DNA of 64,000 nucleotides from Eubacteriaceae bacterium (GTDB lineage: Bacteria > Bacillota > Clostridia > Lachnospirales > Lachnospiraceae). This document shows positions 48,054 to 55,794 of this stretch, in pieces. The notes under the pieces are model-generated. The model was given only the letters and a program-made list of their open reading frames with translations. It was not told where the DNA came from and did not search any database. Position 1 is the first letter of the stretch. Each line of letters begins with the position of its first letter. The position numbers were made by a program, and so were the translations under genes. The stretch spans positions 248,001 to 312,000 of the forward strand of contig CABIWJ010000001.1 of assembly GCA_902362455.1 (NCBI GenBank), in the 5' to 3' direction.

Positions 48054-48617
48054 ATGAATGATTCAATTGAATTGAAATTGGTAACAGAAGATGAAGCAGA
48101 GTGTCTGCACAGACTACAGGTAGAAGTGTTTATGCCATTATATGAAAAATATCAAGATGATGATACAAGTCCGGCAAAAGAAAGCCTGAAAAGAGTAACA
48201 GAGAAGATTATTGAGGAAAATTCAGATTTTTACTTCATTGTGTTTCATGGAGAAAAAGTTGGAGGTGTGAGAGTCAGATGGCATCAAGGCAAAAAGGTGT
48301 ATGAAAATGTTAATTGGATATCTCCTATTTTCATAATTCCAAAATTTCAAAATAAAGGGATTGCGAGCACGGTGATAGAACAATTATTTGGCATTTATCC
48401 GAATACAATAGAATGGCGTTTAGATACGATTAAGCAGGAAACAGGCAATTGTCATTTATACGAGAAATGCGACTTTGTCAGGACTGGAGAGGAAATAGTT
48501 GTAAATAAAAAGATGACATTGGTTAAGTATGTAAAAATTTATGATGAAAGTGTTGGTAGAGATGTTGATAAAGGAAAGGTGGAAGATAAGAGGAGGGATA
48601 GGGGCAGAGTAAGATGA
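48054..48617 (+). CDS. GNAT family N-acetyltransferase
   Basis: This 187-residue acetyltransferase has the acetyl-CoA-binding motif I-P-K-F-Q-N-K-G-I-A-S-T and the C-terminal Y-E-K-C-D-F segment of the fold. A basic tail of about 25 residues, rich in Asp, Lys and Arg, extends beyond the fold. AGAGGTG at 48041-48047 is six bases from the ATG at 48054. It lies directly behind a terminator-type attenuator and leader peptide, so it should be inducible. The substrate is unknown; an antibiotic is possible given that control but not shown. Confidence 0.8.
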   Translation: MNDSIELKLVTEDEAECLHRLQVEVFMPLYEKYQDDDTSPAKESLKRVTEKIIEENSDFYFIVFHGEKVGGVRVRWHQGKKVYENVNWISPIFIIPKFQNKGIASTVIEQLFGIYPNTIEWRLDTIKQETGNCHLYEKCDFVRTGEEIVVNKKMTLVKYVKIYDESVGRDVDKGKVEDKRRDRGRVR

Positions 48618-48678
48618 TTCCTCTGCATATCCCCGATTCATTTTACGTACCTGAATTTATATATTGAAAATCAGGAAA

Positions 48679-48700
48679 CAATCGCAAGAAGTTGCGATTG
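48679..48700 (+). terminator. hairpin after the GNAT gene
   Basis: The perfect nine-base arms CAATCGCAA and TTGCGATTG enclose GAAG. No T-run follows, so it may be a weak terminator or a transcript-end stabiliser. Confidence 0.4.
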
Positions 48701-48764
48701 CTATTGATGATGTAGTGATTCTGTGATATCATATAAAATATGGTACATGAAAACGGAGGCCAAA

Positions 48765-49307
48765 ATGAAAGTATTGGTAATGAATTGTAGTCCTGTAAGA
48801 AATGGAGCAACAGCAGAAATTGTTAATATAGTTACAGTTTGTCTGGAAAAGAAACATGATGTTAAAAACATATGTATTGATGATTATGATATAAAATTTT
48901 GCAAAGGATGTAGAACTTGTCATAATACAGCAAAATGTGTTCAGAATGACGATGTTGATAGGATAATTGAGCAATATGAATGGGCTGATATTGTTATATC
49001 TGTCTCTCCGTCGTATTGGGCAGATGTACCAGGAGAATTTAAATCTTTTATTGATAGATGCACTCCGTGGTGTAACACACATGAACCGCATGCCAAGATA
49101 AGTAGTGGTAAGAAGGGATATGTTATTGCATTAAGAACTGGACCGGGAATGAAGGAATGTGAGAGGATTATTGCAACCATAGAACATTTTTATGGACATA
49201 TGGAAATTGAATGTTGTGATAGACTTGGTTTGTGTTCGGTGGAATATAAGGAAGATTTGGAATGCAGGAGAGAAGAAATCGAGGAATTCTGTAACAGTAT
49301 AGATTAA
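48765..49307 (+). CDS. flavodoxin-like NAD(P)H-dependent oxidoreductase
   Basis: This 180-residue protein of the FMN-reductase / iron-sulfur flavoprotein class starts with M-N-C-S-P-V-R-N-G-A-T, the FMN phosphate-binding loop. It continues with a cysteine cluster C-K-G-C-R-T-C ... C, which in related proteins is redox-active or binds iron-sulfur. S-P-S-Y-W-A-D-V-P-G-E is the second FMN contact. CGGAGG at 48754-48759 sets the start. The HD gene follows on the same strand, and the genes of this segment are tightly packed. Confidence 0.85.
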   Translation: MKVLVMNCSPVRNGATAEIVNIVTVCLEKKHDVKNICIDDYDIKFCKGCRTCHNTAKCVQNDDVDRIIEQYEWADIVISVSPSYWADVPGEFKSFIDRCTPWCNTHEPHAKISSGKKGYVIALRTGPGMKECERIIATIEHFYGHMEIECCDRLGLCSVEYKEDLECRREEIEEFCNSID

Positions 49308-49391
49308 ATGATTTATTATGGATATTATTCACATATAGATGGAATGTTTTTGGTTGGTATTACAAGATTTTTATATCAAAGAAGGGTTGTG

Positions 49392-50048
49392 ATGATATTG
49401 GAGACAGGTATTATGATAGAAAATGCTATAACATATGTGAAACAAATATTTGCTGCTGATTCCAGTGGGCATGACTACCATCATACCATTAGGGTTTATC
49501 GGTTGGCGGTAGAAATTGCAAAGCAGGAAAATGCGGATATGCAGATTGTGCAGTTAGCAGCATTATTACACGATGTAGATGATGCCAAGCTTTCACCGGA
49601 AACTTATGCTTCGAAGAGAAAGGCAGTTGATTTTATGAAAGGCAACGGTGTGGATAATGAAATTATTGAAACTGTGTGTAAGATTATAGAGGAAGTATCA
49701 TTTGCAGGAAACGATTCAGTTGTGCCAAGTACGATAGAAGGTAAATGCGTGCAGGATGCGGACAGGCTGGATGCAATCGGAGCAATTGGAATTGCAAGAG
49801 CATTTGCTTATGGTGGTAGTAAAGGTAGAAAGATTTATGATCCGGAGATAAAACCTTTGATTAATATGAGTAAAAAAGAGTATCAGCAAAATCAAAATTC
49901 TACAAGCATTAATCATTTTTACGAAAAGTTACTATTGCTAAAGGATATGATGAATACGGATGCTGCAAAGGAGAAAGCTTGGCATAGACAATTTATCATG
50001 GAATCCTATCTTGAGGAATTCATGGCAGAGTGGGAAGGAGAAAGGTGA
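49392..50048 (+). CDS. HD-domain phosphohydrolase
   Basis: This 218-residue metal-dependent hydrolase has the HD pattern: H-D-Y-H-H-T near residue 29, the L-L-H-D-V-D-D doublet, and later a conserved Asp (D-A-D-R-L-D). HD enzymes of this size cleave nucleotides or cyclic nucleotides; the substrate is not evident. In-frame ATGs at 49308, 49392 and 49413 compete. I prefer 49392, with AAGGG just upstream, although 49413 also has GGAG at good spacing. The stop is one base before the ATG of the Nudix-M24 gene. Confidence 0.82.
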   Translation: MILETGIMIENAITYVKQIFAADSSGHDYHHTIRVYRLAVEIAKQENADMQIVQLAALLHDVDDAKLSPETYASKRKAVDFMKGNGVDNEIIETVCKIIEEVSFAGNDSVVPSTIEGKCVQDADRLDAIGAIGIARAFAYGGSKGRKIYDPEIKPLINMSKKEYQQNQNSTSINHFYEKLLLLKDMMNTDAAKEKAWHRQFIMESYLEEFMAEWEGER

Positions 50049-50049
50049 T

Positions 50050-51168
50050 ATGTTAGAAGTGAATTTTTATGATACAGTTGATGACGATTTATTGAAGTTT
50101 GCAGTGATTATTTCACAGAGTAATGGGAAGTGGGTAATGTGTAAACATAAAGAACGCGATACATATGAAGTTCCGGGTGGACATCGTGAAGAAGGGGAAG
50201 ATATTTTGGAGACTGCTAAAAGAGAACTTCAAGAAGAAACAGGTGCCGTTAAGTTTGATATAGAACAGCTATGTGTATATTCTGTCACAGGTAAGAACAG
50301 TATAAATGAAAACGGAGAGGAATCATTTGGATTATTATGTTTTGCAGAAATAAGAGAATTTTCAGGTGAACTTCATTGCGAGATGGAGAAGGTGGTACTT
50401 ATGGATGAATTACCAGAAAATTGGACTTATCCATTGATACAACCAAAGTTGATTGAAAAATATCTGCAAATACAAAAGCAATCTTATAGTCAGATACAGC
50501 AGACTGCAAAACAGACTATAGCATATATAAAAAAGATTATTAAGCCGGGTATGAAGTTATTTGATATTCGAAAACTATGTGAGGAAAAACTGATGGAGTT
50601 AGGTGCAGACTCTTTCTGGTATTGGGATGTTGGTGCATTTGTATTCGCAGGAGATGAAACAACGGTTTCCGTATCTGGAAAGCAATATGTAACTTCGGAT
50701 AAAATTATAGAAAATAATGATATTATAACAATTGATTTAAGTCCACAGGTAGGTAATATCTGGGGAGATTATGCTAGAACTATTATTGTAGAAAATGGTG
50801 AGGTTGTAGATGATATAGAGTTAATTCAGAACCAAGAGTGGAAAAGTGGTTTGCAAATGGAAGATAAGCTACATGCAGAATTATTTCGTTTTGTTACAAA
50901 AGGAACCACTTTTGAAGAACTATATTATCATATGAATGAGTTCATAGTTGAAAACGGATTTGTGAATCTTGATTTTATGGGTAATCTAGGACATTCCATT
51001 GCGAAAGTTAAGAGTGACAGAATTTATATTGAAAAAGGAAATAAGGCGAAACTTGTAGCGATGAATTATTTTACTTTTGAGCCACATATAGCATTTCCTG
51101 ATTCAAAATATGGGTATAAGAAAGAGAATATTTATTATTTTGATGAAGATGTGTTGGTAGAATTGTAA
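50050..51168 (+). CDS. Nudix hydrolase fused to an M24 metallopeptidase-like domain
   Basis: This 372-residue two-domain protein has a full Nudix box at about residues 41-63 (G-x5-E-x7-R-E-x-x-E-E-x-G), resembling 8-oxo-dGTP diphosphatases of the YtkD kind. From about residue 155 it has a pita-bread M24 domain, with D-L-S-P and G-D-Y-A-R-T supplying two Asp ligands, L-G-H-S a His and T-F-E-P-H a Glu. Both active sites look intact. AAAGG lies just before the ATG at 50050. The fusion joins nucleotide clean-up with an aminopeptidase fold, and the combined role is unknown. Confidence 0.82.
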   Translation: MLEVNFYDTVDDDLLKFAVIISQSNGKWVMCKHKERDTYEVPGGHREEGEDILETAKRELQEETGAVKFDIEQLCVYSVTGKNSINENGEESFGLLCFAEIREFSGELHCEMEKVVLMDELPENWTYPLIQPKLIEKYLQIQKQSYSQIQQTAKQTIAYIKKIIKPGMKLFDIRKLCEEKLMELGADSFWYWDVGAFVFAGDETTVSVSGKQYVTSDKIIENNDIITIDLSPQVGNIWGDYARTIIVENGEVVDDIELIQNQEWKSGLQMEDKLHAELFRFVTKGTTFEELYYHMNEFIVENGFVNLDFMGNLGHSIAKVKSDRIYIEKGNKAKLVAMNYFTFEPHIAFPDSKYGYKKENIYYFDEDVLVEL

Positions 51169-51235
51169 AAGGGGATATTTGCTAATTGTCTAGTGACAAA
51201 GAAAGTGTGTGCTTTGAATTCAGGAGGCAAAAACA

Positions 51236-52090
51236 ATGGATTGGAATGAAGTTTTAAAAGATATTGTGTCAGGAACAATACTGCTTGCTATAGGTGGTAT
51301 AGGCGGATGGTTTGGTGGTGTGATTAAAGGAAAAAAACAATCATCAATGGCTGTTGAACGCAAAAATCAAATATATCAGCCATTACTTGATGAAATTAAA
51401 ACATATACAACTTTTGACTGGTCAATATTGATAAATATAAAAGCGGACATTTTAAAACAAGTAGTTTGTGAATCGTATAAATTTGGATTAAATGAAGAAA
51501 TACAAAATAAGTGTAATTATTTGTATGAAGTTATACAAGAGTATAATAATATAAAACCTGTTGCAGTAGCTAATCAAATTATTGTAGATATTTTTACAGA
51601 AGCTTATGAAAAAATATATGGGAATATTATTGATGGTATTGCTTATCATACTGACCGCGAAGGTAACGAATGGGAAGAGGAAGTACTAGTAGAATCGGTA
51701 CAAATTATAAGAGAATTAAATCTTACTAAGGATATTGAGAACTTATTAAGAAATGAAGGTATGTATTCAAGTGAAGTTTGTGTTGATTATGAAAATGGAT
51801 TATACGAGCCTATCTATCTAGAATTGAAGCGCATTTATGCATCAGCACTCCATGTCATTATAAATGGAAAGCCATGCAAGCATGCTCAGCCAGTAATAGA
51901 ATTAAATATGTTACCAGAGGAATATATGGCGTATTATTATGATTTCTTTGATAGATATAATAATGATAAAAGGATAAAAAGGAAGTATGAATTAAGGGAG
52001 GAGATTATATATAGTAGCCAGTCTCTTGTAGAAGATATGAAGTCAATAATTGATAAAATTGTACGTATTTATGAAATTGAAGAAGTATAA
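51236..52090 (+). CDS. membrane-anchored protein of unknown function
   Basis: This 284-residue protein has one N-terminal membrane helix rich in Gly (about residues 12-30, G-G-I-G-G-W-F-G-G) followed by a predominantly helical, acidic cytoplasmic region. I recognise no domain, catalytic motif or cysteine pattern. AGGAGG precedes the ATG. It is placed between the Nudix-M24 and S66 genes of the guaA-associated segment, which makes an accessory role likely but leaves the function open. Confidence 0.75.
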   Translation: MDWNEVLKDIVSGTILLAIGGIGGWFGGVIKGKKQSSMAVERKNQIYQPLLDEIKTYTTFDWSILINIKADILKQVVCESYKFGLNEEIQNKCNYLYEVIQEYNNIKPVAVANQIIVDIFTEAYEKIYGNIIDGIAYHTDREGNEWEEEVLVESVQIIRELNLTKDIENLLRNEGMYSSEVCVDYENGLYEPIYLELKRIYASALHVIINGKPCKHAQPVIELNMLPEEYMAYYYDFFDRYNNDKRIKRKYELREEIIYSSQSLVEDMKSIIDKIVRIYEIEEV

Positions 52091-52128
52091 AAGCGGACAG
52101 TGTTTTAGCAAAGAGAGAGGATGTCTGT

Positions 52129-53190
52129 ATGCAATATGCAAGAAAATTAAGAAAAGGTGACAAAGTAGCGATTGTAAGCTTGTCAAGTGGAATGCTTGGT
52201 GAAGAATTTTGCAGTCATAATATTGAGATTGGCGTAAAGAGATTAAAAGAATATGGTTTGGAGCCGGTATTTATGCCTAATGCTTTGAAGGGTATTGAAT
52301 ATTTGCAAACTCACCCGCAAGCAAGGGCGAAAGACCTAAAAGATGCATTTCTGGATAATTCTATTGCAGGGATTATTTGTGCAATTGGTGGTGATGATAC
52401 ATACAGACTTTTGCCTTATCTGATGGAAGATGAAGAGTTTATAAAGGCGGTAGAGGAGCATCCAAAATTATTTACAGGATTCTCAGACACTACTATCAAT
52501 CATTTGATGTTTTATAAATTGGGCTTGTCTACTTATTACGGGCCAAACTTTATTTGTGATTTGGGAGAAATTGCAGATGAGATGTTACCATATACCAAAA
52601 GGGCATTTGAGAGTTATTTGGAAGGTAATGAATCTGATGAAATTATATCCAGTGATACTTGGTATGAAGAAAGAGAAGATTTTTCAAGAGCCGCAATAGG
52701 AACAGAAAGAAAAACTCATAAGGAAGAACGTGGGTTTGAACTTCTCCAGGGAAGTGAAATTTTCCAAGGAGGATTATTAGGTGGATGTTTGGAAAGCCTT
52801 TATGGTGTATTGACTAATAGCAGATATGAAGATGAAAAGGAAGTTTGTGAAAGATATGATCTGTTTCCAAATAAGGAAGAGTGGATTGGGAAAATTCTAT
52901 TTATAGAAACCTGCGAAGAAAAACCGACTCCTGAATTGTTTGAAAGAGAAGTGTTATTACTGAAAGAAAAGGGAGTATTCGACGTGGTAAATGGTGTATT
53001 AGTTGGAAAACCACAGGATGAAGCTTATTATCAGGAATATAAAGATATTCTTATTAGAGTGATAGACAATGAGAAACTTCCGATTGTTTATAATGTGAAT
53101 TTCGGACATTCTATGCCACGATGTGCGTTACAGTATGGTGCTGTTGCAAAGGTAGATATGAAGCAGAAAAAGATTTATGTGAATAGATAG
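52129..53190 (+). CDS. S66 family serine peptidase (LD-carboxypeptidase / MccF-like)
   Basis: This 353-residue peptidase has a nucleophile elbow with Ser in G-F-S-D-T-T, an acidic residue in F-I-E-T-C-E-E, and the catalytic His in N-F-G-H-S. The family includes LD-carboxypeptidases of wall recycling and MccF, which gives immunity to microcin C by cutting its peptide-nucleotide bond. There is no signal peptide. The length and the insertion around residues 160-215 fit the MccF branch better, and the Nudix and HD neighbours also point to nucleotide-like toxins, but this is inference. Confidence 0.85.
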   Translation: MQYARKLRKGDKVAIVSLSSGMLGEEFCSHNIEIGVKRLKEYGLEPVFMPNALKGIEYLQTHPQARAKDLKDAFLDNSIAGIICAIGGDDTYRLLPYLMEDEEFIKAVEEHPKLFTGFSDTTINHLMFYKLGLSTYYGPNFICDLGEIADEMLPYTKRAFESYLEGNESDEIISSDTWYEEREDFSRAAIGTERKTHKEERGFELLQGSEIFQGGLLGGCLESLYGVLTNSRYEDEKEVCERYDLFPNKEEWIGKILFIETCEEKPTPELFEREVLLLKEKGVFDVVNGVLVGKPQDEAYYQEYKDILIRVIDNEKLPIVYNVNFGHSMPRCALQYGAVAKVDMKQKKIYVNR

Positions 53191-53201
53191 GAGCGAATAC
53201 T

Positions 53202-53918
53202 ATGGCTGTGTCATATAACAAATTATGGAAATTATTAGTGGATAAAAAAATGAGCAAATCTGATTTGCGTAAAAAGGCAGAAATTGCTCCTAACACGATG
53301 ACAAAATTACGTCGTGATGAAGAAGTAAGCCTTACAATCCTAAGTAAGATATGTAAGACTCTAAATGCAGATTTTGGCGATATTGTGGAATATGTACCTG
53401 ATGCGGAAATTTGGGATTTGTATGATGAAAATAGGGAACTTCTTGGGAAGAATCATGTTAGAGGTGAGCAGTTACCGATAGACGGATACCATCTGGTGGT
53501 GCATGTATGGATTCGCAATTCAAAGGGAGAGTATCTGATTGCACAGCGCTCGGCAAACAGACCAACATTTCCCTTGGTGTGGGAATGTGTGGATGGTTCA
53601 GTGGTAAAAGGGGAAGATAGTTTGCAAGGTGCGCTTAGAGAAGTAAGAGAAGAAGTAGGGGTAGATTTATTACCGGAAAAAGGACATGTTATTTTGTCTG
53701 ATATAAAGAAAATAGAGTTTGGTAAAGTAGTTAATAAAATTGTAGATGTTTGGTTGTTCGAGTATGATGGAAAGGTCGATTTGAGCAATGCTACAACAGA
53801 TGAAGTGGCGCAGGTTGCGTGGATGGGCAGAAGTCAGATAAAAGAATTGTTTGATGCAAATATGTTTGTGGATACATTGGAATACTTCTTTACGGAAGTG
53901 GAGAAAGAAGGGAGATAA
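53202..53918 (+). CDS. XRE-type HTH domain fused to a Nudix hydrolase
   Basis: This 238-residue fusion has a Cro/CI-like helix-turn-helix at residues about 1-68 (S-K-S-D-L-R-K-K-A then A-P-N-T-M-T-K-L-R-R). A Nudix domain follows from about 85 to 235, with its box near residue 130 (G-x5-E-x7-R-E-V-R-E-E-V-G). Such fusions may act as ligand-sensing regulators or as hydrolases tethered to DNA. It starts 11 bases after the S66 gene and is followed directly by a small membrane-protein gene, so these are co-transcribed. Confidence 0.82.
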   Translation: MAVSYNKLWKLLVDKKMSKSDLRKKAEIAPNTMTKLRRDEEVSLTILSKICKTLNADFGDIVEYVPDAEIWDLYDENRELLGKNHVRGEQLPIDGYHLVVHVWIRNSKGEYLIAQRSANRPTFPLVWECVDGSVVKGEDSLQGALREVREEVGVDLLPEKGHVILSDIKKIEFGKVVNKIVDVWLFEYDGKVDLSNATTDEVAQVAWMGRSQIKELFDANMFVDTLEYFFTEVEKEGR

Positions 53919-54314
53919 ATGTTTAAGTTTATATTTGATTTAATAACGGAGCCATTAGGGTTACCGATTGAATGGTACTATGAATGGATTATTCTATTAG
54001 TTATTGGAGAAATAGCATATCGTGTGGCATATGATAAGGTGGGTGTTTTGTATCAAAGCGGTTCTATATCTGGAAGATCTGTAGGCTCATTTTTTCATTG
54101 GATAATTCGTACTGTTGTATTTGTGGCAATATGGGCAATAACATATGGAGTGATTTGGATTGGCAAATTTGTTATGGCACATAAAATACAGGTCGCTATT
54201 GGTATATGTAGTATTGTGTCGGTTGTTATAGCCGTAAAAATATTAATTTGGATTAAAGAACGAAATGAATTAGTCAAAGTGCCAGTAAATGTTGAAGATG
54301 ATGATAACCGGTAA
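53919..54314 (+). CDS. small membrane protein with three helices, unknown function
   Basis: This 131-residue protein has about three membrane helices (residues about 22-40, 58-82 and 88-112) and a short charged tail ending in D-D-D-N-R. The ATG follows the HTH-Nudix stop immediately, with GGGAG upstream, indicating tight coupling. I recognise no family. In a defence context it could be a membrane effector, but nothing in the sequence proves it. Confidence 0.7.
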   Translation: MFKFIFDLITEPLGLPIEWYYEWIILLVIGEIAYRVAYDKVGVLYQSGSISGRSVGSFFHWIIRTVVFVAIWAITYGVIWIGKFVMAHKIQVAIGICSIVSVVIAVKILIWIKERNELVKVPVNVEDDDNR

Positions 54315-54347
54315 AATGCTTTAAAAATAAAGAAAGTTGGTGAATAT

Positions 54348-55718
54348 ATGAAGGAAAAAGAACATCAATCCATAGAGTGGAAGGAGTCATGGCAGGATGA
54401 ATATTTGAAATGGATTTGTGGATATGCCAATGCCTACGGTGGAACAATATACATAGGTACGGATGACGATGGTAATGTTGTAGGTATTGATAATGCAAGA
54501 GATTTATTAGAGCGAATTCCTAATAAGATTACAGATACAATGGGAATCATTGCAGATGTGAATTTGTTATATAAAGGCGAACTTGAGTATCTGCAGATAA
54601 TTGTTGATAAATACCCATCTTTAATAAGTTTTCGTGGAAAATATTATTATCGTTCCGGAAGTACCATGCGTGAGATTACCGGAAAGGAATTGGAAAGAGC
54701 TTTGTTAAAAACGCAGGGAAGAACATGGGATGGTGTGCCTCTGCCAAAACTGTCAGTATCTGACTTAAAGCAGGATGCAATACAGTTATTTAAAGATAAG
54801 GCAGTGAAAAGAGGAAGGCTTACGAAGGAAGAAGTCAGTGTGGAAGATACTATCTTGATGGATAACCTGCACCTAATTGATGAAGATGGATATTTGATAA
54901 GAGCAGCAATGCTTGCATTTTATAAAGATCCAGAGAAATGGGTAACAGGTTCTTATATCAAAATCGGATATTTTGGAAAATCGGATTCCGATTTGGTGTA
55001 TCAGGATGAGGTGCACGGGCCTTTGATAGAGCAGGTAGATAAGACCGTTGATTTAGTTTATACAAAATATATGAAGGCCTTGATTGATTATGAGGGAGTC
55101 CAGAGAATTGAGCAATTTATGTTCCACAAGGACGCATTCCGTGAGATTTTGTTGAATGCCATTGTTCATAAGGATTACAGCAGTTGCAATCCAATTCAGA
55201 TTAGCGTTTACGAGGATAAGATATATATTTGGAATGATGGTGAGATGCCTCCAAATCTGGATTCTACAGACAAGTTGTTTATGAAGCATTCATCAAAGCC
55301 TTATAATCCGAAATTGGCTAATATCTTTTTCAAAAGCGGTATGATTGAAGCGTGGGGAAGAGGATTTGAGAGGATTAGGGAAGCTTGTGCGTTGTATGAT
55401 GGACCATTGCCGGAATACGAGATTAATGAGGCTGGAATTATGGTTCTTTGCAAGGCTTGTGATAGGTATTTGGGGTTGTTAAGAGATGATGGTCAACATC
55501 CTGACCATCATCCTAACCAAAATGGTCAGGATGTGAATAAGCTGATTATTGATTTTTGTAAAGACCCGAAGTCGGTCCAAGAAATAATGGATGAATTTGA
55601 TTTTGATAGCAGGACAAGTTTTAGAAGAAAGTATTTAACACCTATGCTGAAAAATGGTGTGTTAAAGATGACTATACCGGAAAAGCCATCAAGTAAAAAT
55701 CAGAAATATTTTTCGTAA
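54348..55718 (+). CDS. AlbA_2/Schlafen-type putative ATP-binding transcriptional regulator
   Basis: This 456-residue protein has an N-terminal AlbA_2 (Schlafen-like, divergent AAA_4) domain, with I-E-W-K-E-S and then G-G-T-I-Y-I-G-T-D-D-D-G-x-V-V-G. A C-terminal GHKL-type ATPase-like region holds L-L-N-A-I-V-H-K-D-Y. A linker with repeated His-Pro-Asp (about 385-400) leads to a winged-helix end. Such proteins occur both as regulators and in defence loci. Inside the linker codons is a 13-base inverted repeat (55496-55508 with 55522-55534). The large NTPase gene follows after 76 bases. Confidence 0.82.
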   Translation: MKEKEHQSIEWKESWQDEYLKWICGYANAYGGTIYIGTDDDGNVVGIDNARDLLERIPNKITDTMGIIADVNLLYKGELEYLQIIVDKYPSLISFRGKYYYRSGSTMREITGKELERALLKTQGRTWDGVPLPKLSVSDLKQDAIQLFKDKAVKRGRLTKEEVSVEDTILMDNLHLIDEDGYLIRAAMLAFYKDPEKWVTGSYIKIGYFGKSDSDLVYQDEVHGPLIEQVDKTVDLVYTKYMKALIDYEGVQRIEQFMFHKDAFREILLNAIVHKDYSSCNPIQISVYEDKIYIWNDGEMPPNLDSTDKLFMKHSSKPYNPKLANIFFKSGMIEAWGRGFERIREACALYDGPLPEYEINEAGIMVLCKACDRYLGLLRDDGQHPDHHPNQNGQDVNKLIIDFCKDPKSVQEIMDEFDFDSRTSFRRKYLTPMLKNGVLKMTIPEKPSSKNQKYFS

Positions 55719-55726
55719 GAAAATAA

Positions 55727-55756
55727 CCTAACCACATCTTAACCAATGTGGTTAGG
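55727..55756. promoter_or_regulatory. palindrome between the AlbA_2 and NTPase genes
   Basis: The perfect 11-base arms CCTAACCACAT (55727-55737) and ATGTGGTTAGG (55746-55756) flank an eight-base centre that repeats TTAACCA. No T-run follows, so it looks more like an operator than a terminator. The motif CCTAACCA also occurs inside the AlbA_2 gene at 55512-55519. Confidence 0.5.
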
Positions 55757-55794
55757 ATAAGAATACAAGAATTAAGAGAGAAGGTAATTGACGA

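Noticed and set aside
49960..50049. An N-terminal extension of the Nudix-M24 protein into the HD gene
   Set aside because: It overlaps HD codons in another frame. AAAGG sits just before the ATG at 50050, and the Nudix fold begins there.
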